This document shows, one piece after another, positions 36,837-46,016 of a stretch of 64,000 nucleotides of DNA. Every line of letters begins with the position of its first letter. Position 1 is the stretch's first letter. The notes below the pieces were generated by a model. That model saw only the letters and a program-made list of their open reading frames with translations, had not been told where the DNA came from and ran no database searches. The stretch is from Mucilaginibacter sabulilitoris (GTDB lineage: Bacteria > Bacteroidota > Bacteroidia > Sphingobacteriales > Sphingobacteriaceae): assembly GCF_034262375.1 (NCBI RefSeq), contig NZ_CP139558.1, positions 7,068,001 to 7,132,000 of the forward strand, written 5' to 3'. The translations under genes were made by a program, and so were the position numbers.

Positions 36837-38336
36837 TTATTGTTTAATTAACAAATTTATTTTACTGAGTGTATTATCTATTTTCTCGTTCAAATCACTT
36901 GAAATATGACAGTAATAGGTTATTATTATATAAACCAAAGCCGTTACTCCGCTACGCAATATAATATCGGCGTAAACATTGGGTATCCGCCAAAAATATT
37001 TGCCAACTGCAAAACTTATTACAGTAATACCAATCACCAAAAGGTGTTTTAACTTAAATGGCTGCATTTTGAAACGGTATTTTATGTAAAACCAAGTGCC
37101 AAAGTTTAGCCCGGTTATTGTTAAAAAATATGATACTGCTGCACCCATACCCTGGTACCTTGGTATCAGAAAATAGTTTAACACAATACAAAATATACTT
37201 GCAACCATTACAAACCCGGTGATGAGGCGGTACTTATGCGATGTTGTAATGATATAGGTATTTAGCCCGCCGGTTATATCAACCAAAAATCCCAACCCAA
37301 TTACCAGGAAAAGGTTAAAGTATTTAGGGTCGGTAAAATCTTTGTTGCGGGCCAGCGTATATAAGTTTTCCCTGTTGATCACGATACCTATAAACAACAG
37401 GCAGCCTATCACCATCTGGATGATGGAGGTTTTGGCATATACCTCGTCAATATTTTTCATGTTTTTAGATTTCCAGGCATCGGCAACGATGGCATAGGTT
37501 GTTCTGCTCAGTGCCTGTGCCGGAACGCTGATAATTAAGGCGATATTAAAATACCAACTGTAAACCCCCTGAACATCATCCCCAGCCATAGAGCTCAGCA
37601 TTAGTGTATCTACTTTTTGCAGCAGTACATATACAGCGCTTGCTACTAAGGTGAACAGGCCAAAATTGATGATCTCTTTTGTTTTGATCGCGCTAAAAGT
37701 ATAATCACTTATTTTATGGGTAAACTTTCCGGTGAAAATGATGCTTATTAACAGCAATAAAGATATCAGCCCGTTACTGCCTATATAAAGAAAAATAAAA
37801 TCTTCAAAATTTATCCACTTAGCCGCTATCATCAACAAAAAGCCGGTGGTAAGCAGCCGTAATAAAATATTTTGTAAAAAATTGGAGTAAATGGTTATAT
37901 AGATAACCCTGCCGGTCATTTCAAGATAATTAAAAACCACAACGAAAAAGGAGAGCGGTATCAGGTAATAATAGTATCGGGCAAATAAAAGCGAACTATT
38001 GGCGTAGGCACCTAAAATAACTGGCTTAAGAATTATATACAATATTGTGGCAATGGAAAATCCAATTAATGAAAGGATAGCTGCCCAATGCATAAATCCA
38101 TTATGTTTTTTATCATCGGTACGATAAAAGGGGAAATATTTGGCAATGATGCTGGGCCCGCCAACAGAAGCTATCAATGAGTATAAAACCGAAATACTTA
38201 TTATTAAATTATAAAAACCGTATTGCGCGGCACTGGTAAAAAAAGGAAAAAGCAAAACCGTGTTTATATAGGCTATGGCCATACCGATGTATGATACCAT
38301 CGTATTTTTATAAACTTGTTTTTTTACTATTCCCAT
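36837..38336 (-). CDS. Polysaccharide flippase (Wzx/MATE-like)
   Basis: A 499-aa membrane protein with about 13-14 hydrophobic segments, beginning VKKQVYKNTMVSYIGMAIAYINTVLLFPFF as in the oligosaccharide flippase (polysacc_synt) family, with the mid-protein TLVASAVYVLLQKVDTLMLSSMAG segment. It would flip lipid-linked oligosaccharide units across the inner membrane. A matching Wzy polymerase is not evident in this window. It lies 9 nt after the TylF-like gene. Confidence 0.92.
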   Translation of the reverse strand: MGIVKKQVYKNTMVSYIGMAIAYINTVLLFPFFTSAAQYGFYNLIISISVLYSLIASVGGPSIIAKYFPFYRTDDKKHNGFMHWAAILSLIGFSIATILYIILKPVILGAYANSSLLFARYYYYLIPLSFFVVVFNYLEMTGRVIYITIYSNFLQNILLRLLTTGFLLMIAAKWINFEDFIFLYIGSNGLISLLLLISIIFTGKFTHKISDYTFSAIKTKEIINFGLFTLVASAVYVLLQKVDTLMLSSMAGDDVQGVYSWYFNIALIISVPAQALSRTTYAIVADAWKSKNMKNIDEVYAKTSIIQMVIGCLLFIGIVINRENLYTLARNKDFTDPKYFNLFLVIGLGFLVDITGGLNTYIITTSHKYRLITGFVMVASIFCIVLNYFLIPRYQGMGAAVSYFLTITGLNFGTWFYIKYRFKMQPFKLKHLLVIGITVISFAVGKYFWRIPNVYADIILRSGVTALVYIIITYYCHISSDLNEKIDNTLSKINLLIKQ

Positions 38337-38345
38337 TATCTATAT

Positions 38346-39110
38346 TTAGTATTTTACCCCAATCCGGCCAGTATAATCAATCCTGTTTAGCAACAGGGGC
38401 AATTTATTTTCGGCAATATATTCGTCAACCGCTTTGCGGGCGCCTTCCCAGTGGCCATAATCGTCAATAATGATAACGCCACCCGGTACCAATAAAGGGT
38501 ACAGGTGTTTTAACTCATGCGCGGTTGACTCATACCAGTCTGTATCAAGCCGCAACAAAGCGATTTTTCCGGGCAAAGTTTGCGGTATACTATCCTCTAC
38601 CTTACCTTTTACATAATGTACTTTACCGGCTGGATAGTTCAGGGTACCTACATTTTTCTGAACTTCTTCCAGTGCCGAGTAACACCAAACCGAGGTTGGG
38701 TCATTTTTATCGCTGGTATTCATCAGTTCATCAGCCGCGGTACCGGTAAATACTTTATCATGTTCGGTAGGCTCAGACATGCCTTCGTACGTATCATACA
38801 GATATATTTCGCGGTTTTTATCGCCGGTTTTTACCAAGGTGTCAATTGCCGCCATAGTACTGCCGCCTCGCCATACGCCGCACTCCACAAAATCGCCTTC
38901 AATATTGTTTTTAACCAGGTAGTTTACCGCGTTAACTAACGAGGCAATACGCTCTGGGGTGGTCATGGTATATGGTTTAACCTTATGATAGGTATCCAGG
39001 GTTTCTTTATCAAAATCAGCTGGCAAACCATCAGACACCACCCTTTTATCGGGCTTTACCAAGTCATAACCTAAGTTATTGATGGTTTTATGCATTATTT
39101 TTTTTAACAT
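38346..39110 (-). CDS. TylF/MycF-type O-methyltransferase
   Basis: A 254-aa protein of the macrocin O-methyltransferase family: FVECGVWRGGSTMAAIDTL (SAM site), REIYLYDTYEGMSEPTEHD, then IALLRLDTDWYEST and GVIIIDDYGHWEGARKAVDEY, which contain the conserved acidic metal ligands. In Bacteroidota surface loci these enzymes methylate sugar hydroxyls. It starts 1 nt after the preceding glycosyltransferase stop. Confidence 0.93.
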   Translation of the reverse strand: MLKKIMHKTINNLGYDLVKPDKRVVSDGLPADFDKETLDTYHKVKPYTMTTPERIASLVNAVNYLVKNNIEGDFVECGVWRGGSTMAAIDTLVKTGDKNREIYLYDTYEGMSEPTEHDKVFTGTAADELMNTSDKNDPTSVWCYSALEEVQKNVGTLNYPAGKVHYVKGKVEDSIPQTLPGKIALLRLDTDWYESTAHELKHLYPLLVPGGVIIIDDYGHWEGARKAVDEYIAENKLPLLLNRIDYTGRIGVKY

Positions 39111-39111
39111 C

Positions 39112-40236
39112 TTAATTTTGTTTTATTGCTTGTTGAAGTATCGTTGTGAGGGTATTAATGCGGTGCCTGATGTCGTAATTTTCACGGATATGGGCAGCCT
39201 CTCTTATACCTAATTCAGAAGCCAATTGTACATCATTAGCTATTTTTATCATATAATCAGCCATGCCTTGTATATCATGTTCGGGCACAAGGTATCCCGT
39301 TTGGCCATTAATTACTGCTTCTTTTATGCCCGAGTGCTGGGTACTTACTATGGCCAGGCCCGATGAGCCGGCCTCTAAAATGGTTACCGGTGTACCTTCT
39401 TTGTCGCCACTGGCTGCGGTTACCGAGTGCTGTACAAAACAACGCGACTGGCGCATCAGTTTCTTGATCTCATCTGTTTTTAAAACCCCCGTCAAGGTAA
39501 TATTTTCATCAAGCATCAATTCGGTAACCAGTGCCTTTGTTTCATCAAACAGGGGCCCCTGCCCTACCATCCAAAGTTTGGCGCCGGGAACTTTTTCCCT
39601 TACTAATTTAAACGCCTTTACAACTGACGCAGGTGACTTTTTTTCAACAAACCGACCTATAGACAAAAAGTTTTGGCCGGTATTTGAAATATCCAGCTGT
39701 GGAAACAGATTGGTATCAACCCCACATGAGGCAAGGTGAATTTTATTGGCAGGTGCACCCAAAACCTGCAGGTCGGTCACCATATCGGCAGATACGGATA
39801 TAAAAGCGCTGGCATAATTAAATGCTCTTTGATAAAGATCGTGATATGCTTCGACCGTTTTTTTATGATAAACATCGGCGCCATGAAAATGAATAACCAG
39901 CGGCACACCCGCTATTTTGCAGGCGCTGGTAACCATAGCGCCCACCATGCCATACTCTGCAAAAACAACATCTGTTTTTTCACGCTTTAAATAATTGACC
40001 AGGGCTTTGGTGCGTACTTTTATATCCTTTTTTTTGAATATTTTTTTTTGAATAAGGTAACTTATTAAACCCAGCTTTGAGCGGATAAGAAAATTGCCTT
40101 CATGATCATAAACCGGGAATGCGCCACCATAAAGCACCTTTTTATTACCTGGCAGTCTGTTGATATGCTCCTGTACAAAGGTTTCAGAAAAAGCGTCCTT
40201 ATTGGGCTTTATGATACAAAGATTAAAGGATTCCAT
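39112..40236 (-). CDS. Family 4 glycosyltransferase
   Basis: A 374-aa GT-B enzyme: VIHFHGADVYHKK, ISVSADMVTDLQVLGAPANKIHLASCGVDTNLF, SIGRFVEKKSPASVVKAF and SAASGDKEGTPVTILEAGSSGLAIVST with the EX7E donor site. It starts inside the end of the upstream methyltransferase gene (1-nt overlap). The sugar is unknown. Confidence 0.92.
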   Translation of the reverse strand: MESFNLCIIKPNKDAFSETFVQEHINRLPGNKKVLYGGAFPVYDHEGNFLIRSKLGLISYLIQKKIFKKKDIKVRTKALVNYLKREKTDVVFAEYGMVGAMVTSACKIAGVPLVIHFHGADVYHKKTVEAYHDLYQRAFNYASAFISVSADMVTDLQVLGAPANKIHLASCGVDTNLFPQLDISNTGQNFLSIGRFVEKKSPASVVKAFKLVREKVPGAKLWMVGQGPLFDETKALVTELMLDENITLTGVLKTDEIKKLMRQSRCFVQHSVTAASGDKEGTPVTILEAGSSGLAIVSTQHSGIKEAVINGQTGYLVPEHDIQGMADYMIKIANDVQLASELGIREAAHIRENYDIRHRINTLTTILQQAIKQN

Positions 40237-40928
40237 TATACGGCCTGACTGTTTTTTTCGGCTATAACCACATAAAGCGAAGCATCGCGGTCGCGCTGCT
40301 GCTGCGAGTGTATCTTATCAAACAAACGGATAAAGCTTTGCATGATAAATGCAAAAGGCGGCACCAGAAATTTAGGCAGCTTTAACAGTATGGCATCCTG
40401 AAAAAGTTGAATACCACTTGCTGCAAGGCCCATAATGCCATGAAATGAATTCACTTTAAAACCTTCGGCTTCGATTGTTTTTTTCAGACCGGCACTTGTC
40501 CACCGCCAATAGTCATAAGGCGTTGGGTGATAGTACCAGTAACCATGAGTAGTTAATATAATTTTACCCCCGGGTTTTAAAATACGCAAGGCTTCTGAAA
40601 GATAACTATGAGGCGAATCAACATGCTCCAATACCTGGTTAGACAGAATAATATCGCAATAATTATCGGGCAGGGTTGTTTTACTGTCAAAATCAATATG
40701 ATGTTCGGCCAATGGGTTCAAATCAAGGTCAACTCCTATGTATTTGCCCACCATAGGTTCAATAACTGAGCGGTAAGGCATATCGCCACAACCAAAATCA
40801 ATTAGTGTTAACTGTTTATTATTTACAGTCAACTCATTCATCACCTTTAAAGTAGCATCGCGCAGCTTTGTTAAATGTACATACCGAGTTGAAAATAGGG
40901 TAGGCTTAAGCCGGCTATTATTATCCAT
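40236..40928 (-). CDS. SAM-dependent methyltransferase
   Basis: A 230-aa class I enzyme with LIDFGCGDMPYRSVIEPM (motif I), YIGVDLDLNPLAEHHIDFD, and LSNQVLEHVDSPHSYLSEALRILKPGGKIILTTHGYWYYHPTPYDYWRWT. The long HGxxYxHPxPxDYWRWT segment is typical of methyltransferases in Bacteroidota glycan loci. It is first in the run of tightly packed polysaccharide genes that ends at PorP/SprF. Confidence 0.88.
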   Translation of the reverse strand: MDNNSRLKPTLFSTRYVHLTKLRDATLKVMNELTVNNKQLTLIDFGCGDMPYRSVIEPMVGKYIGVDLDLNPLAEHHIDFDSKTTLPDNYCDIILSNQVLEHVDSPHSYLSEALRILKPGGKIILTTHGYWYYHPTPYDYWRWTSAGLKKTIEAEGFKVNSFHGIMGLAASGIQLFQDAILLKLPKFLVPPFAFIMQSFIRLFDKIHSQQQRDRDASLYVVIAEKNSQAV

Positions 40929-41261
40929 TGAACAAATTTAGTGTTTTTGGCGAGGTTAATAAAAATTCTTCATTGTTAGGTTTAATATAAGCATATAAAT
41001 AGAAAAGGAGCCGATAAAAACGAGGGCACTGAAAAAGTCCCGGAAAATCCGGCAAAAATGAAGGGGTTGTTCAATAAGCACGAACAACCCCTTTTCCTTG
41101 TCTTATAGGCCTACAAGTCTCATCGCCGAGTCGTATAAACGATTCTCAACGTATCAAATTGATTTTTTTAAGCCCTCCTTTTTACCTCACATATTAATTG
41201 GACTTTTTCAGTGCCCTCCATAAAAACCGGCCCCTTTTTATTGGTAAAGCTAAAATTACAA
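40929..41261. other. 333-bp gene-free region with an inserted element in a terminator
   Basis: The stretch consists of about 70 bp of AT-rich upstream DNA of the methyltransferase gene, then the left arm of a terminator hairpin (AAAAGGAGCCG, 41003-41013), the 198-bp inverted-repeat element, and the right arm (CGGCCCCTTTTT, 41228-41239). No coding frame is supported. Confidence 0.7.
41022..41219. mobile_element. Non-coding element with 19-bp inverted repeats (MITE-like), 198 bp
   Basis: The ends are GAGGGCACTGAAAAAGTCC and its exact complement (19 bp). The flanks carry an ATAAAAAC direct repeat (41014-41021 and 41220-41227), which looks like an 8-bp target duplication. Inside lies a hairpin of GGGGTTGTTC with GAACAACCCC (41063-41090). 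It is too small to code a transposase and must move in trans. The same terminal sequence occurs once more at the right end of the insertion at 51683-51805. Confidence 0.75.
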
Positions 41262-41960
41262 TTATTGGGTTGCGATAAATAACCTGTGAAGCTCCTTTGT
41301 GCCTATTATTCTGTTATATATTCTTATGTCGTCAATTTTACCTTTAACCAGGTAATCATCACTGCTCGGGTTATCATTGCCCTGACTGTCAGCACCAATA
41401 TACATGTCGCTGTCTGTTAATTCATTTGGTGTGGGAATATTATACGTGGTTGAATCAAAAACACCGTCAATATATGTATTGATTCTCGATAATGCATAGC
41501 TATAAGTAACAGTAATCATGTGCCATCCCTCAAGTCTAACAACAATTTGGCCATAAGCAAACGGATCTCCTCCGCCAGAAACATTATAGGTCACCGTACC
41601 TGCTTTACCTATCACCGAGGCAATATTTCCCATTCCCCCAACACCGGTTATCCATCCATTAGCGTAACCAAAACTTCTTTTACCAATTACAACGCTGCCA
41701 TAAGAGTTACTATAACTTGTCAGATTAATCCAGTAATTTAAAGTAAAATCGGTTTTACTTAACCTTAAAGGTATATTGTCTTTTACTGTGATATAACTAT
41801 TAATTCCGTTAAAGTCATAAGCGGCGTTAGGGTTTCTAAATCTATCCTCAGCACTGATTAAATTATGAGCCGTACCGTTATAATTATGTCCGGACAGGTC
41901 CTTTGTGTTGCTATTAAAAGGATAAAAAGCCAATAAACCTATGTTCAAACTATCCTTCAC
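41262..41960 (-). CDS. LamG-domain protein, unclear 5' end
   Basis: A 232-aa frame with a concanavalin-like LamG fold: LLAFYPFNSNTKDLSGHNYNGTAHNL, YDFNGINSYITVKDN, FTLNYWINL, and IDDIRIYNRIIGTKELHRLF at the end. Such domains bind glycans and occur in secreted proteins. The annotated start is a GTG. In-frame codons upstream read LFIIICLTISLT, like a signal peptide, but lack ATG/GTG/TTG and lie in the typA terminator hairpin, so the true start may be lost or non-standard. Other domains expected in longer homologs are absent. Confidence 0.65.
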   Translation of the reverse strand: MKDSLNIGLLAFYPFNSNTKDLSGHNYNGTAHNLISAEDRFRNPNAAYDFNGINSYITVKDNIPLRLSKTDFTLNYWINLTSYSNSYGSVVIGKRSFGYANGWITGVGGMGNIASVIGKAGTVTYNVSGGGDPFAYGQIVVRLEGWHMITVTYSYALSRINTYIDGVFDSTTYNIPTPNELTDSDMYIGADSQGNDNPSSDDYLVKGKIDDIRIYNRIIGTKELHRLFIATQ

Positions 41961-42030
41961 CGCTACAATGCCACTTACCGAAAAAATATTGGATTTATTG
42001 GTTAAGGATATGGTTAAGCAGATAATAATA

Positions 42031-42057
42031 AAAAGAGCCTGATATACAGGCTCTTTT
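42031..42057 (-). terminator. Terminator of typA
   Basis: AAAAGAGCCTG (42031-42041) pairs with CAGGCTCTTTT (42047-42057) across a 5-nt loop. Read from typA, the stem is followed by a T-rich run. The signal-peptide-like upstream codons of the LamG frame lie in this same sequence. Confidence 0.85.
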
Positions 42058-42086
42058 TATTATTATTTTATAAACAGCTAATTAAA

Positions 42087-43898
42087 TTACTGGCTTGTAA
42101 ATTTTTTAGCGTTAATTCTTCTTTCGTTCTCATTCAAGAATATTTTACGCAAACGGATGCTTTGTGGTGTTACCTCAATGTATTCGTCGGCTTGTATGTA
42201 TTCCATTGATTCTTCTAAAGAGAATTTAATAGCAGGTGCAATCCTTACGTTGGTATCACTTCCTGATGCGCGCATGTTGGTTAACTGTTTCCCTTTAGTT
42301 AAGTTAATAACCAAATCATTATCGCGGATATGCTCGCCTAAAACCTGTCCTTCATAAATATCAACTCCCGGATCAATAAAGAAACGACCACGGTCCTGTA
42401 ATTTGTCAATAGCGAAAGCAGTGGTTTTACCAGTATCCATTGATACCAATACACCATTCAAACGGCCAGGGATAACACCTTTCCAAGGCTCATAAGCTTT
42501 AAAACGGTGCGCCATAATAGCCTCGCCGCCGGTAGCCGTTAATACGTTGTTACGCAAACCGATGATACCACGTGCAGGAATTTCAAATTCAAGGTGCTGT
42601 AAATCGCCTTTAGGTTCCATTACCAACAGGTCGCCTTTACGCTGGGTTACCAGCTCAATTACCTTACCGGCAACATCGCCCGGTACGTCGACGATCAGGG
42701 TTTCAACCGGCTCACATTTAACTCCGTCAATCTCTTTAACAATAACCTGCGGCTGACCAACCTGTAACTCATAACCTTCGCGGCGCATGGTTTCAATTAA
42801 AACCGACAAGTGGAGGATACCACGGCCATACACCAGGTATGAATCGGGCGATTCGGTTTCAACAACCTTAAGCGCCAGGTTTTTTTCCATTTCCTTGTAT
42901 AAACGGTCGCGCAGATGGCGTGAGGTAACAAATTTGCCCTCTTTACCAAAGAAAGGAGAAGTATTGATGGTGAACATCATGTTCATAGTAGGCTCATCAA
43001 TTTTGATAACTTCCAGTTGTTCTGGTTTTTCGAAATCGGCGATGGTATCGCCAATATCAAAACCTTCAATACCTACTACTGCGCAAATATCGCCAGAGCT
43101 TACTTCTGCTGTGCGTACTTTGCCCAGGCCTTCAAATGTATATAGTTCTTTGATCCTTGATTTTTGGATAGTTCCATCGCGTTTTACTAAGGATACCGGC
43201 TGGTTTTCTTTGATGGTACCGCGGGCAACACGACCGATAGCGATACGGCCTACGAAAGAAGAATAATCTAACGAGGTGATCTGCATTTGCAGTGAACCTT
43301 CAGCGATAGGCGCCGGCGGAATGTTTTCCAGGATGGCATCCATCAACGGGAAAATATCTTCTGTAGGTTTTTTCCAGTCGGTGCTCATCCAGCCTTGTTT
43401 TGATGAACCGTAGATAACCGGGAAATCCAGCTGATCTTCGGTAGCTTCAAGGTTGAAGAAAAGTTCGAAAATTTGCTCGTAAACCTCTTCCGGACGGCAG
43501 TTTTCTTTGTCAACCTTATTAACAACAACAATAGGTTTTAAGCCTAATGCCAAAGCTTTTTGGGTTACAAAGCGGGTTTGAGGCATGGCGCCTTCAAAAG
43601 CATCGCAAAGTAATAAAACACCATCGGCCATTTTCAACACACGCTCAACCTCGCCACCAAAGTCGGCGTGACCAGGGGTATCGATAATATTGATTTTAAC
43701 GTCTTTATATTTTACCGAAACGTTTTTTGATACAATGGTAATACCACGCTCACGTTCCAGGTCGTTATTATCCAGTATCAGTTCGCCGGTTGATTCGTTG
43801 TCCCTGAAAATAGAACAACTGTGCAGTATTTTGTCAACCAACGTGGTTTTACCGTGGTCAACGTGTGCGATAATCGCGATGTTTCTTATTTTTTGCAT
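42087..43898 (-). CDS. typA: GTP-binding translation regulator TypA/BipA
   Basis: A 603-aa ribosome-binding GTPase. It has G1 AHVDHGKTT, G3 DTPGHADF and G4 NKVDKE, the EF-G-like domains II, III and V, and a C-terminal GDLLVMEPKGDLQHLEFEIPARG region typical of BipA. It acts in ribosome assembly and stress adaptation. The ATG at 43898 (MQKIRNIAII) is chosen because homology begins there and because an upstream in-frame ATG at 43925 falls inside the promoter box. Confidence 0.97.
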   Translation of the reverse strand: MQKIRNIAIIAHVDHGKTTLVDKILHSCSIFRDNESTGELILDNNDLERERGITIVSKNVSVKYKDVKINIIDTPGHADFGGEVERVLKMADGVLLLCDAFEGAMPQTRFVTQKALALGLKPIVVVNKVDKENCRPEEVYEQIFELFFNLEATEDQLDFPVIYGSSKQGWMSTDWKKPTEDIFPLMDAILENIPPAPIAEGSLQMQITSLDYSSFVGRIAIGRVARGTIKENQPVSLVKRDGTIQKSRIKELYTFEGLGKVRTAEVSSGDICAVVGIEGFDIGDTIADFEKPEQLEVIKIDEPTMNMMFTINTSPFFGKEGKFVTSRHLRDRLYKEMEKNLALKVVETESPDSYLVYGRGILHLSVLIETMRREGYELQVGQPQVIVKEIDGVKCEPVETLIVDVPGDVAGKVIELVTQRKGDLLVMEPKGDLQHLEFEIPARGIIGLRNNVLTATGGEAIMAHRFKAYEPWKGVIPGRLNGVLVSMDTGKTTAFAIDKLQDRGRFFIDPGVDIYEGQVLGEHIRDNDLVINLTKGKQLTNMRASGSDTNVRIAPAIKFSLEESMEYIQADEYIEVTPQSIRLRKIFLNENERRINAKKFTSQ

Positions 43899-43922
43899 GA
43901 AAATGCTCTCTAAAATTTGGCG

Positions 43923-43930
43923 CAAAGGTA
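43923..43930 (-). promoter_or_regulatory. -7 promoter box of typA
   Basis: On the minus strand this reads TACCTTTG, a full match to TAnnTTTG, 24 nt before the ATG at 43898. A start at 43925 would lie within it. No clear TTTG at -33. Confidence 0.5.
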
Positions 43931-44078
43931 CTGTTTATATATGGCATTTTAAAGCTTTGACAATTTATCAACCAACATTTATACAATTTAATTACCAAAC
44001 CCCTTCGGCAAACGCTGTTTTTAACACGCTGATTAACTAAAATTTATATAACTTTAATCAGTATCAAACATTAGTGCC

Positions 44079-44827
44079 ATGCCCGATTATACGCAACTAC
44101 TTTATGATATGGAAGTGCATTCCGTTGCAGGGATACGCAGGTATTTTGAAGAAGGCGGCAGCCCGAATGATGTACAAGATGGCAAACCGGTTTTCACCTC
44201 AATGGTTGAAATGTACAGCCGCGGCCCCCGGTTTAAAGATTGTGTACAGGTTTTTATCGATGCCGGATTGGATTTTGAAGACCAGGCCCTGCTGGCCGTT
44301 TTAATTGATGATGCAGGAAAATTAAAAAGCGTTATTAATGCCAATCCAAACCAGGCTGTACAAAAAACATATTCCCTATTTAATAATGCTTATACATCAC
44401 TAACCGGAGCTACGCTGATGCATTTCTGCGCCGAATACAATTGCCTTAACTGCGCCAAATTATTGCTTCAATATGGCGCCAATATAAATGTTGCTGCCGG
44501 ATTGGATGAACATGGCTTTGGCGGGCACACACCCATTTTCCATACTGTTAATCAAAACGGGAATAACTCTGTTGATATGCTGTTGTTTTACTTGAAAATA
44601 AAGCCAACCTCACCCATACAGTAAAGGGCTTAATATGGGGTAAAGGATATGAATGGGAAACTTTTATCCCGGCCGTAAATCCTATCAGTTACGCGATGAT
44701 GGGCCTGTTGCCACAAATGCATCGGAAAGAAAAAATCATTGCCGAAGTGGTTTCGCTGCTGATAAAACACGCTTATGGCATTGACTACATGCCGCCTAAT
44801 GTGCCGTGTAAATATTTAACGCATTGA
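44079..44827 (+). pseudogene. Ankyrin-repeat protein gene with a -1 frameshift
   Basis: The first 181 codons give an ankyrin-like protein (GIRRYFEEGGSPNDVQDGKPVF, then CAKLLLQYGANINVAAGLDEHG and HTPIFHT) that stops at 44624. The +1 frame continues without a break in the same style (NKANLTHTVKGLIWGKGYEW, then IIAEVVSLLIKHAYGIDYMP) to TGA at 44825-44827. A one-base loss near 44593-44600, where TTGAAAAT should read as TTGGAAAAT, would explain it. If repaired, the product is 249 aa. The function is unknown; ankyrin repeats bind proteins. Confidence 0.75.
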
Positions 44828-44847
44828 GAATATTTTCAATACACCAA

Positions 44848-44998
44848 TGTCATTTCGATGAGCACCGGTCGGGATTGAGCAAACAGGCGAAGAGAAATCT
44901 TATACGGCATTTATTCTATCTCCTTTATACACTCGTGGATATTCTATGTATAAGATCTCTCCCTCGCACCAATACACCGTCCCCTATGTGCTCATCGA
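44848..44998. repeat. Large palindromic repeat, target of the IS110 element
   Basis: The left arm begins TGTCATTTCGATGAGCAC (44848-44865) and the right arm ends GTGCTCATCGA (44988-44998); an inner pair is GAGAAATCTTATAC with GTATAAGATCTCTC. The right arm breaks after TCGA, and its missing end (AATGACA) lies on the far side of the IS element at 46306-46312. It belongs to the GTCAT/ATGAC-bounded intergenic family. Confidence 0.85.
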
Positions 44999-45008
44999 TT
45001 TCTATGAT

Positions 45009-46016
45009 TTAAGCAACTAATTTCTGATAATTTTTTTCGTAAGGTCTGTTTTGGTTGACGCAGGCGAAAAGGCGTAATATGAGTTTGTTCCTAACGGCAT
45101 TAATGACACTCATTTTATTCTTTTTTTCCTGCAATAGCTTTCGTTGGTAAAAGCGTTTTAGATCTTGGTTATGCTGTATAGCAACTATGGCTGCAAGATG
45201 TAGGAGCGTTTTTACTTTTTTGTTGGCCATATGCGATACCCTGGCCTTTTTAACAACCTTACCGGAGTTATCTGTAAAAGGTGCTACGCCTGAATAACAA
45301 GCGAACTTTTTAGGGTCGCTAATGTCCTTGAATTCGTTGGTAGTAACAATGACCTGAACGGCAGTTACTTTGCCAATGCCGCTTACTGAGGTTGCCAGTT
45401 TGAATATCCGGGTTAATTCTTTGTCCGCTTTAATAATTTCTTCTATAGCCCGCTCTGTCCTGGCTATGTCGCTTTCGATCGCCTTTAAGGAATGGCTGCA
45501 GGCTTGTAGGTTCTGCTTGCTGGTTTTGCCGGGACTGAAAGACACATGCTCTTTTAGTGGCACTTTCAATTGTTTTTTAACAGTTATCAACCGTAACCGG
45601 GTAGCTGCAAGATGGGCAAGTTGCTGCACAGCTTCGCGCTTAGGCTCCCATAAGCGCAGCCCTTCCCGCTCCTTATAAGCATACCAGGCGATACGCATGG
45701 CATCTACCTTGTCATTCTTGCCCCGGATATTCCCTAATGAGTTCTTGATCTGGGTAGCCGCTTCTAAGCAAATGTGTGCCTTCTTTTTATGCAGGCAAGC
45801 CAAAGCATGGTTGTTATAAATGCCGGTATGCTCCATGCAGAAAATAGCTTTGCTTAAGCTGAACCCAGGAAGTTTTCCCAACTCCTTGAGAAATGTATTG
45901 ATTGCTGCCGGAGCGTTAGCAATTTCCTGGTGGAATAGAAACCGGCTGCCTTGCTGAACAGCAAAGTCCAATTCGTTTTTGGACACATCGATACCAATGA
46001 AAAATTCAAATTCCAT
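45009..46016 (-). CDS. IS110-family transposase (DEDD/Tnp_20)
   Basis: A 335-aa recombinase. The N-terminal RuvC-like DEDD domain shows Asp in FIGIDVSKNELDF, Glu in CMEHTGIY and the pair in GKNDKVDAMRIA. A coiled middle connects to the Tnp_20 domain with SVSGIGKVTAVQVIV and FACYSGVAPFTDNSGKV, which carries the conserved serine region. IS110 recombinases cut and join DNA guided by a bridge RNA from the non-coding end of the element. The gene looks intact, so the element may be active. Confidence 0.96.
   Translation of the reverse strand: MEFEFFIGIDVSKNELDFAVQQGSRFLFHQEIANAPAAINTFLKELGKLPGFSLSKAIFCMEHTGIYNNHALACLHKKKAHICLEAATQIKNSLGNIRGKNDKVDAMRIAWYAYKEREGLRLWEPKREAVQQLAHLAATRLRLITVKKQLKVPLKEHVSFSPGKTSKQNLQACSHSLKAIESDIARTERAIEEIIKADKELTRIFKLATSVSGIGKVTAVQVIVTTNEFKDISDPKKFACYSGVAPFTDNSGKVVKKARVSHMANKKVKTLLHLAAIVAIQHNQDLKRFYQRKLLQEKKNKMSVINAVRNKLILRLFACVNQNRPYEKNYQKLVA

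Noticed and set aside
39263..39739. 158-codon plus-strand frame within the GT4 gene
   Set aside because: Antisense shadow of a clear glycosyltransferase.
42787..43266. 159-codon plus-strand frame within typA
   Set aside because: Antisense shadow of typA, with no features of its own.
43899..43925. Nine extra residues at the N-terminus of TypA
   Set aside because: The upstream ATG lies inside the TACCTTTG promoter box, and homology starts at 43898.
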